A stretch of DNA of 5,988 nt from Lachnospiraceae bacterium (GTDB taxonomy: Bacteria; Bacillota; Clostridia; Lachnospirales; Lachnospiraceae), in NCBI GenBank assembly GCA_021199395.1, contig JAJQIE010000263.1, positions 8,310 to 14,297 of the forward strand. The letters are read 5' to 3'. Below the pieces are notes generated by a model that made no database searches, was not told the origin of the DNA, and saw only the letters and a program-made list of their open reading frames with translations. Position numbers and translations under genes: made by a program. Of the stretch, positions 1-5,750 are shown piece by piece. The first letter of the stretch is position 1; each line of letters opens with the position of its first letter.

Positions 1-200
1 GCGCTCTGCGCATCCGCAGTCCCATCCGTGATTGACGCTGCAAGCTCCGCCGGAACGTCCGCCCCGCTCTCCTGTGCCACCTGCAGGAGCCCCTCAAGAG
101 TACCCTGAATTGCACTGTTCAGCTGCTCCGTTGCCTGCTCCGCTGATGTCTCTCCGCTTGCGATCGAGCCTGCCAGCCCATCCGGGATCTGGATCCCCAT
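1..200 (-). repeat. Two 44-residue repeat units in the tape measure protein
   Basis: Residues from about 1095 read IQIPDGLAGSIASG, and from about 1140 read ADVPAELAASITDG. The two prolines lie exactly 44 residues apart (1100 and 1144), each followed by a Leu-Ala / Ser-Ile / Gly pattern and an Ala/Gln-rich helix. More copies may follow outside the window. This is a protein-level repeat; the DNA copies have diverged. Confidence 0.5.
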
Positions 201-3200
201 TGCCTTTGCCGTGTCAATCGCAGACTGCAATGCCGCCATCGTTTCTTCTGTCAGGCCAGACCATCCCTCACCAGCCGCCTCGACAGCCGCATCAACATTG
301 TCCTGCAATTCCGTAAAATCAAGGTCAGTAGAGCCCAGATCACCCATCGCCAGCTCATAGGCGGTCTCATTCGCAGCTCCGGTTTTCGCAATCTCATCCG
401 AAATATCAAGGTACTCAATCCATTTATCCGCGATTCCCTGTACCTGCTCCGCGCCATATTCGCCCTGGTTTTCCCACGTCCAGACAATGTGCTCCAGCAT
501 GTTGGCCATGTCAGTACCCTGCCCCTCGATCTGAGAAAGCAGTTCATCCGAAAAAATTGCCTTGCCGGATTCGTCTGTCAGCTGGCGGACTTTTTCCAGG
601 TTCTCCTGATAATTCTTTAAACCTTCAAGCTGGCTGTCCAGGTTCGCGTTCATCGTCTCCGTGGTGTTGTCATCGCCGCCGTCAAATTTGCTGGAGAGAT
701 CCAGCTTATTTGCAAGGTCAGACTTAATGGACTCGAACGTTGACGTATAGCTGTCATAGATATTATTAAAGGCATCGTCATACGCGTCCGCCGCCTTTTC
801 CGCAGCTTTCGCCGCATCGTCCAGGGTGCTTTCCAGGTCTTCCGTGGAGTCCGCGGCATCTTCGGAAGCTTCAGCTGAATCGCTTAATGCAGCCGTAGCA
901 GCCTGTACTTTCTGGTCAAGCTTTGCTTCTTTCGTGGCAAGCTCATCCACGGTAGAAATGTTCTCATCCAGAGCATCTGTGCTGTCTTCTGCGGCATCTG
1001 TGGCACCCTCCGTGGCCTGTGACGCTTCCGTGAGCGCATCTGCAAGCTTTTGGGCGGATTCCGCATTCTGGTTGATAATTTCAGTTCCCTCATCTATCGT
1101 TTTCTGATATTCATCCTGATCATCGGTAAGCTCCGAAAGCGTCTCAGAATTCGCCTGTTTCAGCTTCTGAAGATCCCCCTCCAGCGTATTCATGGAGATC
1201 TGCCCGGATGAAAGCAAATCTTCATACTGAAGGGCAATCCCCATTAGCCCGTCCTGGTATTCCTCCTGCGAGATTGTCCCTTCTGTATATGCCTGTTCAA
1301 GCTGTTCAATTTCCGCTATCTGTGAATCATAAATACCGTTCTGCTCAGTAAGCTCCGCTATCTGTTTTCCAAGATTGTCGTAGTTCGTCTGTGCATCTAC
1401 CAGAGAATTAATCAGGTCTTCATTCGCCGCAAGCATGGCCTGTGTAATAACAGTTTCCTTCTGCGTATCAATATAATTCTGCAGTTGCTCATTTGTCAGA
1501 GACAAAGATCCTGTCTCCGCATTATACGCCGACGCAAGCGCCGGAATAGATCCGCTCAGCTGCTCTACAATCTGTTCCATCTCCGCTTTCTGAGCAGTAG
1601 TCTTATCTTCGATTTCATTCAGTTCCATCAGGCGGCTGCCAAGAATTTCCACCTGCGCCGCTTCCTGCTCCGCTCCTGCGATTGTTGAGCTCCGATTTTC
1701 AATACAGGCTGAAAGCGCTTCATCTGCTGCCTGCGCGGCACTGACCAGATTCCCCAACTCCGACTCCTGCGGACTGATTATATCTGTTATTCCACCAATC
1801 AGCCCTGTCACGCCCTGCACAGCGCCACGCAACGGACCATCCACATATTCATATGCCGCGATACCGAGGCCTTCCAGAGCGGAATTCATCTTCGTCAGGT
1901 CGCCCTGCAGGTTATCCTGCATGGTCTCCGCCATGTCGGCCGCCGTACCCTCGCAGTCCTCCAACGCTTCCGCATAATCGCTAAAGCTCTTACCGCTGTC
2001 TTTTGCCTCGTCCGACAGCCCGCTCATAACCGTCTGTAAAGCGGAATACTGGTTTGTCCCGGCGATTGTCTTTGCAAGGTTTGCCTGTTGCTCATCTGTC
2101 AGACCGTCCCAGATATCTGACATCCCTTCGAGAATCTCCGACAGGCTCTTTGCGTTTCCGGCACTGTCATACACTTCGACTCCATACTTTTCCAGTTCGG
2201 TCGCGCATCCTTTTGTATCTGTAGCAAGACGCGTCATAATGGTATTCAGCGCAGTGCCGGCCTCACCGCCTTTTATACCGGCATTCGCCATCGTAGACAG
2301 GACAGCGGTTACTTCTTCCGCTGAATAGCCAAGGGATGCCGCCGTAGCCGCACAGTTTTTATACGCTTCACCCAGATCCTCAACAGTCGTGTTGCTGTTT
2401 GCCATGGCATACGCCATCATGTCAACAAAATCTGCGGAATCCGCTGCCGTCAGCCCAAACGCAGTCAGATAGTCAGTAACAATATCCGACGCCTCCGCAA
2501 GATCCATATCTGCTGCCGCCGCAAGGTTCAACACACCATCTATACCGGAAAGCATCTCCTCCGTGTCCCACCCTGCAAGTGCCATGTAACTGAAAGCATT
2601 CGCCGCTTCGGAGGCCGTGTATTTCGTAGATTCACCAAGCTCTTTCGCTTTTTCAGTCAGGGATTCCAGTTCGTCACCAGTCGCGCCGCTGATCGCCGCC
2701 ACTTCTGACATAGAAGCTTCAAATTCGCTGCCAACCTCAACAACTTCTTTCGCAATTTCAACAACCTCACTCAGGCCCTCTTTCAGGAGGTCGATTCCCT
2801 CTGATGTAAGCTTGTTTGTTACAGCTGTCTTTAGCTTGTCTCCCATGGAAGAGACTTCATTACCAGCATCTTCTGCAGCATCCCCAGCGCCCTTTACCTT
2901 ATTTCCAAACTGGTCAATACTCGTAGCACAGCCATTCGCGGAAGACTTCGCTTCATCCAGGTACCGGTCGGTTTCTTTTAATTCACTATCCAACTGGGCT
3001 GTTTCTGTCTGCGCCCTGTTCAGGCTGGTATTCCACTTATTTACAGACGTTTCAGCATCCAGATAGCTTTTCTTTGCACTTCCGAGTCTGCTTGACAGAC
3101 TGCTGACAGTTTTTTTCTGTTCGTTTATTTCTTCCGTCGTACTTGAACCGGAAGACTTCATATCGTCAAGCTTCTTTTTTGCCTCTTCGTACTTTTTATT

Positions 3201-3482
3201 TAATTTGTCAAGCGTATCTGCCGCAGTCTTCTGTTTATTCTTCGCGGTTTCAATAGCCTCGTTTAATGCCTTTTCTTTTTGCTTTGCCTGCTCAACCGCA
3301 GAGGAAAGCGTATTATACTTCTGCTGGAGAGCGTTCATGGAATTAGACTGTCCTTTGAACTTCTCCTCTGTATAGGCCAGTTCGGACTTCATCTCTCTCA
3401 GAGAAGAATTGATATTTGTGACTGCTTTCCGAAGCTCCTCCTCGCCATCCAGTGCGATCACACCACGAATATTAAAAGCCAT
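1..3482 (-). CDS. Phage tail tape measure protein, TP901 family (3' end outside window)
   Basis: Sets tail length and is packed in the tail lumen of long-tailed phages. I read one open frame of 1160 codons from an ATG at 3482 to the window edge without a stop; GGAGG at 3495-3491 lies 8 bases upstream of the ATG. Residues about 20-230 are Lys/Glu/Gln-rich coiled coil. Residues about 250-500 match the TP901 tape-measure core: FEASMSEVAAISGAT near 254, TKYTASEAANAF, then GIKGGEAGTALNTIMTRLA. MQDNLQGDLTKM near 521 is also typical of the family. A hydrophobic, Gly-rich stretch lies at about 545-565. Long Ala/Glu/Gln-rich helices follow to about 1000, and two repeat units end the visible part. By the usual 0.15 nm per residue, the tail exceeds about 170 nm. 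The gene before it is a membrane protein, where tail-assembly chaperone genes usually lie. Family assignment is firm; the C-terminus is unseen. Confidence 0.95.
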   Translation of the reverse strand, partial: MAFNIRGVIALDGEEELRKAVTNINSSLREMKSELAYTEEKFKGQSNSMNALQQKYNTLSSAVEQAKQKEKALNEAIETAKNKQKTAADTLDKLNKKYEEAKKKLDDMKSSGSSTTEEINEQKKTVSSLSSRLGSAKKSYLDAETSVNKWNTSLNRAQTETAQLDSELKETDRYLDEAKSSANGCATSIDQFGNKVKGAGDAAEDAGNEVSSMGDKLKTAVTNKLTSEGIDLLKEGLSEVVEIAKEVVEVGSEFEASMSEVAAISGATGDELESLTEKAKELGESTKYTASEAANAFSYMALAGWDTEEMLSGIDGVLNLAAAADMDLAEASDIVTDYLTAFGLTAADSADFVDMMAYAMANSNTTVEDLGEAYKNCAATAASLGYSAEEVTAVLSTMANAGIKGGEAGTALNTIMTRLATDTKGCATELEKYGVEVYDSAGNAKSLSEILEGMSDIWDGLTDEQQANLAKTIAGTNQYSALQTVMSGLSDEAKDSGKSFSDYAEALEDCEGTAADMAETMQDNLQGDLTKMNSALEGLGIAAYEYVDGPLRGAVQGVTGLIGGITDIISPQESELGNLVSAAQAADEALSACIENRSSTIAGAEQEAAQVEILGSRLMELNEIEDKTTAQKAEMEQIVEQLSGSIPALASAYNAETGSLSLTNEQLQNYIDTQKETVITQAMLAANEDLINSLVDAQTNYDNLGKQIAELTEQNGIYDSQIAEIEQLEQAYTEGTISQEEYQDGLMGIALQYEDLLSSGQISMNTLEGDLQKLKQANSETLSELTDDQDEYQKTIDEGTEIINQNAESAQKLADALTEASQATEGATDAAEDSTDALDENISTVDELATKEAKLDQKVQAATAALSDSAEASEDAADSTEDLESTLDDAAKAAEKAADAYDDAFNNIYDSYTSTFESIKSDLANKLDLSSKFDGGDDNTTETMNANLDSQLEGLKNYQENLEKVRQLTDESGKAIFSDELLSQIEGQGTDMANMLEHIVWTWENQGEYGAEQVQGIADKWIEYLDISDEIAKTGAANETAYELAMGDLGSTDLDFTELQDNVDAAVEAAGEGWSGLTEETMAALQSAIDTAKAMGIQIPDGLAGSIASGETSAEQATEQLNSAIQGTLEGLLQVAQESGADVPAELAASITDGTADAQS

Positions 3483-3504
3483 TCCATACGCCTCCAATTT
3501 TACG

Positions 3505-3536
3505 CACAACAAAGGCGGTCCCATCCGGAACCGCCT
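3505..3536 (-). terminator. Hairpin between membrane protein and tape measure genes; weak terminator or attenuator
   Basis: AGGCGGT and ACCGCCT (plus-strand 3513-3519 and 3530-3536) form a perfect 7-bp stem with a 10-base loop. In the minus-strand transcript the stem is followed by TTGTTGTG, a poor U tract. It sits after the stop at 3561 and before the ribosome binding site of the tape measure gene. Partial termination, or an mRNA-processing or stabilising role, is more likely than a full stop, because the late gene downstream needs read-through or its own promoter. Confidence 0.4.
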
Positions 3537-3560
3537 GTACTGTTTCCATCTATTCCAAAT

Positions 3561-4091
3561 TTACTGCGTGAGATACTGCCGGTAAATCTCTATGCCGATC
3601 GCATAAACCTCAGTCTCACCGACTCCCAGCCATTCCTTACAGTATTCCATTCTTTCCTGGTCGTCTTTATTCATTGAAAAAACATCATAATACCTGCCTT
3701 CACCTTCACCGAGCAGATCGAGCATATCCTGCTTCTCCACTGTCGGCTGATGGAGCACCTGGTAAAGCATATAGATCGCGTTTGCCGCGATTGCGAAATC
3801 TTTACTCTTCTTTTCACAGAATTTTCTTTTTTCATTCTGTTCTTCTGTCAGGTAAACGCTTACTGTTTTTAATTCCCTGGCATATTGTTCTTCTTTTTCT
3901 TCTCTTTTCCGTTTTTCCTCTTCTATCTGTCTGGCAGTCTCTTTTGCTTTCCTGGAAATTTCCAGGTTCTCGCAGCATCTTTGTTCTTCCTTCTCCTGTT
4001 TTTTCTTTTTTTCTCTCCTGAACAGAAACCATATAACCAAAATACCGATGAGTGTAATTATAACACTGGGTGGTGTTGACGCGTAAATCAT
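3561..4091 (-). CDS. Membrane-anchored coiled-coil protein, function unknown
   Basis: 176 residues from the ATG at 4091. I chose this start because GAGGGG at 4104-4099 lies 7 bases before it; the longer frame from 4130 has no properly spaced ribosome binding site and would put 13 polar residues before the membrane segment. Residues 9-24 (VIITLIGILVIWFLF region) form one transmembrane helix, followed at once by RREKKKK, so the body should be cytoplasmic (N-out anchor). Residues about 27-95 are a very charged coiled coil rich in Glu, Lys and Arg. Residues 96-176 look like a compact helical domain with no motif I know. It lies between the antirepressor and the tape measure gene on the same strand. 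A membrane protein made from a lysogenic cassette could serve in superinfection exclusion or membrane sensing, but that rests on position and topology only. Confidence 0.8.
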   Translation of the reverse strand: MIYASTPPSVIITLIGILVIWFLFRREKKKKQEKEEQRCCENLEISRKAKETARQIEEEKRKREEKEEQYARELKTVSVYLTEEQNEKRKFCEKKSKDFAIAANAIYMLYQVLHQPTVEKQDMLDLLGEGEGRYYDVFSMNKDDQERMEYCKEWLGVGETEVYAIGIEIYRQYLTQ

Positions 4092-4097
4092 CTTGCA

Positions 4098-4135
4098 TCC
4101 CCTCTCTGATTGGGGGACGGTTTTGCCCATCCCCC
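4098..4135 (-). promoter_or_regulatory. Possible two-state leader hairpin controlling the membrane protein's ribosome site
   Basis: In the minus-strand RNA, GGGGGA (4135-4130) can pair with TCCCCC (4117-4112), extended by GG/CC inside after one mismatch. The same TCCCC can instead pair with GGGGA (4102-4098), which contains the ribosome binding site of the gene starting at 4091. The two pairings exclude each other, so the RNA could hide or free that site. The element fills most of the 66-base gap after the antirepressor stop. Pairings are read directly; the regulatory role is inference. Confidence 0.35.
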
Positions 4136-4157
4136 GTTTTCATGGTAAAGCCGTACC

Positions 4158-4910
4158 TTATTCCATATCAATAGTCATCTGCGCGTTTTCATTCTCGATT
4201 GTCTCGCTGAGCACCATCGGCGGTTCATATTCTTCCACAATCCTGACCGCGGTATCACACTGATTACGCTTGATCGCTTTGTAGGAAGAAATTCCGAATT
4301 GTCTTTTTAATTGGTGATAGATGTCAGCATAAAGCTTCCCGCGTAAGCTTTTGTTCTGGTATGCGTTGGATTCCTTCCCACCAAGGCATTTCACGCCCTG
4401 GGCACGGACCGCATTCGTAATCCTGCTTTCCTCGATTCCGAGCACTGGCATATCGTTTTTAAATATCTCGAATTCCTTTTTGACGCCTTCCAGATTGTCA
4501 GAGAGGAGGTTCACCTTCCCATCTACCTGTTTAATTGCCTGATAATGAAGCTCCAGCAGCTCCATTGGTGATTGCGGAAGTTGCGGCGTGCCATAGGAGC
4601 CAGCCTTGCGGATGGATGGTATCACTTCATCAAATACCCAGCTCTCGAACCGTTCTGCGGATTCCATGCGGCTATGAGTGATAAGCCGGTATAAATCACC
4701 TTCTGGAATCACTTTTACTTCCTGTAATCCGCTCGCCGTAGGGTATCGGCGTTTCACCGACCCCTTACAATGCGTAGTAATTGCGTCCGCTGGGCGCTTA
4801 TAACCCAATGCCTTTGCGGCATCATTCGCAACAAAATAAATTTTCCCATCAACATCAATTGTTCGAATTTGTCCGAATTCTTCGTTCTGAAAGATTTGCA
4901 TCTCGTTCAT
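4158..4910 (-). CDS. Phage antirepressor: BRO-N domain plus ORF6C domain
   Basis: 250 residues, ATG at 4910, stop TAA at 4160-4158. Residues about 5-105 are a BRO-N (Bro/Ant N-terminal) domain: FGQIRTIDVDGKIYFVANDAA, LGYKRPADAITTHCK, the VIPEGDLYRLITHS motif, and ERFESWVFDEVIPSIRK with GSY after it. Residues about 114-152 are a helical linker. Residues about 157-235 match the ORF6C domain (ITNAVRAQGVKCLGG, then LRGKLYADIYHQLKRQFG). Such proteins bind DNA or repressor proteins and relieve phage repression. The ATG overlaps the stop of the preceding gene (ATGA) and only a weak AGG-type site precedes it, so translational coupling is likely. Antirepressors usually sit in the early or lysogeny region; this one is two genes before the tape measure gene, together with two RHH genes. 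Confidence 0.93.
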   Translation of the reverse strand: MNEMQIFQNEEFGQIRTIDVDGKIYFVANDAAKALGYKRPADAITTHCKGSVKRRYPTASGLQEVKVIPEGDLYRLITHSRMESAERFESWVFDEVIPSIRKAGSYGTPQLPQSPMELLELHYQAIKQVDGKVNLLSDNLEGVKKEFEIFKNDMPVLGIEESRITNAVRAQGVKCLGGKESNAYQNKSLRGKLYADIYHQLKRQFGISSYKAIKRNQCDTAVRIVEEYEPPMVLSETIENENAQMTIDME

Positions 4911-5205
4911 GTTGTAGCACCTGCCTTTTTCTTCGCGGCCTCAAGCAGATACCACGGAATATTACTCGTCAGCTCATGCTTCTGCTCTTTTGCGGCTTTG
5001 TATCCGCACTGGTAAGCAAATTTGAACATGTATTCATCATATTCAGCCAGATACAACTCAAAACTCTCCCGCATTGCCTTGTATGCGTCCTGTAATTTCT
5101 GTGGTGCCTGCGGCGTGTCTTCCAGGCATTCATCATAGATTTCCTGGAAGGTTTCCTCATTCGGGAATACCCCCCCCCGATCATTTTTTTATTTACACTA
5201 TTCAT
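4907..5205 (-). pseudogene. Small phage protein (about 98 aa), out of frame at a 9-G run
   Basis: AAGGAGG at 5223-5217 precedes an ATG at 5205 by 11 bases. The start frame (MNSVNKKMIGGG) runs into a Lys/Arg-rich shadow frame and stops at 4969. After the G run another frame reads a convincing acidic-helical protein: FPNEETFQEIYDECLEDTPQ, then FELYLAEYDEYMFKFAYQCG, SNIPWYLLEAAKKKAGATT and stop TGA at 4909-4907, sharing ATGA with the antirepressor start. That frame has no usable start of its own near its 5' end. With 7 or 10 G both parts join into 98 or 99 residues. Alternatives to a dead gene are polymerase slippage, a minus-one ribosomal slip on the adjacent A7 run, phase variation, or a sequencing error in the homopolymer. 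I do not recognise the family beyond its look as a small, conserved-type phage or mobile-element protein. Confidence 0.75.
5170..5178 (-). repeat. Nine-G homopolymer (C9 on plus strand) near the start of a gene
   Basis: Nine consecutive C on the plus strand, read as G9 about 9 codons into the small gene. A seven-T run (A7 in the mRNA, 5184-5190) lies 5 bases upstream. No other run of this length exists in the window. G runs of 8 or more are typical contingency (slipped-strand) tracts and also typical places for sequencing errors. Confidence 0.9.
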
Positions 5206-5236
5206 AACTTCAAAATCCTCCTTATCAAATTAAGTG

Positions 5237-5266
5237 TTGCCAAAAGGAGGTATGCAGTGCTATAAT
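5237..5266 (+). promoter_or_regulatory. Plus-strand sigma-A promoter for a short RNA
   Basis: TTGCCA (5237-5242), 18-bp spacer, then TATAAT (5261-5266) with an extended -10 TG at 5258-5259. The predicted start is about 5273. It faces the end of the RHH gene and has no protein gene downstream before a terminator. Confidence 0.65.
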
Positions 5267-5283
5267 TTACACACTCCTTTTGG
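5240..5283. promoter_or_regulatory. 10-bp perfect inverted repeat around the short-RNA promoter
   Basis: CCAAAAGGAG (5240-5249) and CTCCTTTTGG (5274-5283) are exact inverted copies, 24 bases apart and centred on the -10 box at 5261. One arm overlaps the end of the -35, the other covers the first bases of the RNA. It could be an operator for a repressor of this promoter, or a hairpin in a minus-strand read-through transcript. The plus-strand RNA itself holds only the right arm, whose CUCCUUUU resembles an anti-Shine-Dalgarno sequence. Confidence 0.5.
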
Positions 5284-5330
5284 GGTGCGGTAACTGATTT
5301 GATTGGTAGTCTTGGCAGTTACCGCTTTTC
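5273..5330 (+). ncRNA. Predicted short RNA 1 (about 58 nt), antisense to the RHH-antirepressor transcript
   Basis: The promoter at 5237-5266 and the terminator ending near 5329 define a transcript of about 58 bases. It starts with CUCCUUUUGGGG and ends in a 10-bp hairpin. It lies between the RHH stop (5335-5333) and the start of the next gene (5205), opposite in sense to the operon, so it is complementary to the intergenic part of that mRNA. The placement matches the Sar RNA of P22 immI and the convergent antitoxin RNAs of type I toxin systems (RatA/TxpA style). No toxin-like hydrophobic reading frame is visible here. Transcription is predicted, not shown. Confidence 0.5.
5287..5329 (+). terminator. 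Rho-independent terminator of short RNA 1
   Basis: GCGGTAACTG (5287-5296) and CAGTTACCGC (5316-5325) form a perfect 10-bp stem with a 19-base loop containing GGTAG, followed by TTTTCATTTATT on the plus strand. On the minus strand the stem is followed by ACCCC, so it should not work well in the operon direction. Confidence 0.7.
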
Positions 5331-5332
5331 AT

Positions 5333-5515
5333 TTATTCGCCGATTTCTTCATCAATTTTTTTATTAAGCCATTCAGACTTTGTCCGGTTCTGAGAATTCA
5401 ATTTTTCTTCAAACCTAAGCATTTTTTCCTTGTCTACAGCTACACTAAACGTTTTTTTGCTTGACCTTCTGGCTTTCATGTAATCGGCTCTGCTTTTCTC
5501 CGCGATTATAGCCAC
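5333..5515 (-). CDS. Ribbon-helix-helix (Arc/CopG-type) repressor, likely autoregulator
   Basis: Up to 60 residues. KTFSVAVD (about 21-28) fits the DNA-contacting beta strand, KEKMLRFEEKLNSQ (29-42) helix A, and NRTKSEWLNKKIDEEI (43-58) helix B: the whole RHH fold with a short basic arm (KARRSSKK). Such proteins bind palindromes as dimers and tetramers. Its promoter holds two near-identical palindromes, so autorepression is likely. The start is unclear. GTG at 5515 uses the last base of AGGAGG (5520-5515), too close. The best-spaced in-frame codons are ATA at 5509 and ATC at 5506. The first ATG (5479) has no ribosome site and would give 48 residues, still with the full fold. Coordinates here use the GTG; 58 residues from the ATA is equally possible. 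Stop TAA is at 5335-5333. Confidence 0.8.
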   Translation of the reverse strand: MAIIAEKSRADYMKARRSSKKTFSVAVDKEKMLRFEEKLNSQNRTKSEWLNKKIDEEIGE

Positions 5516-5524
5516 CTCCTTTTT

Positions 5525-5562
5525 GTTACGCGTTACAATAACTATATACTGTTACGCGTAAC
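5525..5562. promoter_or_regulatory. Pair of palindromic operators at the RHH promoter
   Basis: Plus-strand 5551-5562 is GTTACGCGTAAC, a perfect 12-bp palindrome, placed wholly in the -35/-10 spacer. Plus-strand 5525-5536 is GTTACGCGTTAC, one base different, covering the predicted start site. Centres are 26 bp apart, about 2.5 turns. Position and symmetry suit cooperative binding by an RHH protein, most simply the product of the gene directly downstream. The second RHH gene upstream is the other candidate. Confidence 0.75.
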
Positions 5563-5569
5563 TTGTCAA
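5541..5569 (-). promoter_or_regulatory. Strong sigma-A promoter of the RHH-antirepressor operon
   Basis: In the minus direction, TTGACA (5569-5564), 17-bp spacer, TATAGT (5546-5541). The predicted start is about 5534, giving a leader of about 20 bases before the AGGAGG of the RHH gene. Both boxes are near consensus, so the promoter should be strong unless repressed through the operators inside it. No terminator active in this direction is obvious before the antirepressor. Confidence 0.8.
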
Positions 5570-5622
5570 GAGGATTTTGAAATAATTTTATCAATTTTTA
5601 TATTCGCATTATCTTTCATCAT
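5566..5622 (-). CDS. Possible 18-codon peptide upstream of the RHH promoter
   Basis: GGAAGG (5636-5631) lies 8 bases before ATGATG at 5622. The frame encodes 18 residues (MMKDNANIKIDKIISKSS) and ends with a TGA that overlaps the -35 box of the RHH promoter. No promoter is seen for it, and it could be the remnant of a gene or chance. The AT-rich stretch 5570-5650 contains nothing else I can name. Confidence 0.2.
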   Translation of the reverse strand: MMKDNANIKIDKIISKSS

Positions 5623-5646
5623 ATCATTTTCCTTCCAAATTTGTTC

Positions 5647-5675
5647 TTGAAAGAAGTCCCGATCTCTGATATGAT
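5647..5675 (+). promoter_or_regulatory. Plus-strand promoter for short RNA 2
   Basis: TTGAAA (5647-5652), 17-bp spacer, TATGAT (5670-5675), with an extended -10 TG at 5667-5668. The predicted start is about 5682. As in the other unit, a terminator follows within 70 bases with no protein gene between. Confidence 0.6.
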
Positions 5676-5698
5676 GGGAGTTATCAGAGGGAAACTTC
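5653..5698. promoter_or_regulatory. Dyad over the -10 of the short RNA 2 promoter
   Basis: CTCTGATA (5664-5671) and TATCAGAG (5682-5689) are perfect inverted copies 10 bases apart. The symmetry extends imperfectly outward (GAAGTCCC at 5653 against GG and ACTTC ending at 5698). The left inner arm overlaps the -10 and the right arm the predicted start, which suits an operator. In minus-strand RNA the same bases would form a long hairpin. Confidence 0.5.
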
Positions 5699-5750
5699 TG
5701 TGCTGAAACAACCGTCTGTGCTGTGGTAGGTGCTACGGTTGTTTTATTTT
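5682..5750 (+). ncRNA. Predicted short RNA 2 (about 69 nt), converging on the first RHH gene
   Basis: Bounded by the promoter at 5647-5675 and a strong terminator at 5706-5751. Its 3' end overlaps the stop codon (5746-5744) of the broken RHH gene on the opposite strand. It shares with short RNA 1 its size class, its position at the end of an RHH gene, a dyad at the promoter, and a terminal 10-bp stem with a 19-base loop carrying GGTAG. The stem sequences differ. The target is unknown. Confidence 0.5.

Noticed and set aside
2617..3066. 149-codon plus-strand frame, Ser/Phe-rich
   Set aside because: Antisense shadow of the tape measure gene; the Ser/Ala/Phe bias is the complement of its helical codons. 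No ribosome site or known fold.
3885..4079. Very hydrophobic Phe-rich plus-strand frame
   Set aside because: It is the complement of the Lys/Glu coiled coil (AAA/GAA codons) of the membrane protein gene, so the hydrophobicity is an artefact.
3832..4143. 103-codon minus-strand frame from 4143
   Set aside because: Overlaps the membrane protein gene in another frame. It has no ribosome site, while the true frame has a transmembrane helix, a coiled coil and a good site.
5252..5293. Short plus-strand frame ATGCAGTGC after AAGGAGG (about 13 codons)
   Set aside because: Only one base separates the ribosome-like site from the ATG, and the frame lies over the -10 box and predicted start of the short RNA promoter, so it would not be transcribed whole.
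5272..5338. 21-codon minus-strand frame after the RHH stop (MKSGNCQDYQSN)
   Set aside because: Composed of the terminator stem and loop; no ribosome site of its own and no recognisable peptide type, such as a hydrophobic type I toxin.
5287..5744. Two similar hairpins as a CRISPR array or attachment sites
   Set aside because: Only two hairpins with unrelated stem sequences, no repeat-spacer periodicity, no cas genes and no integrase in view.
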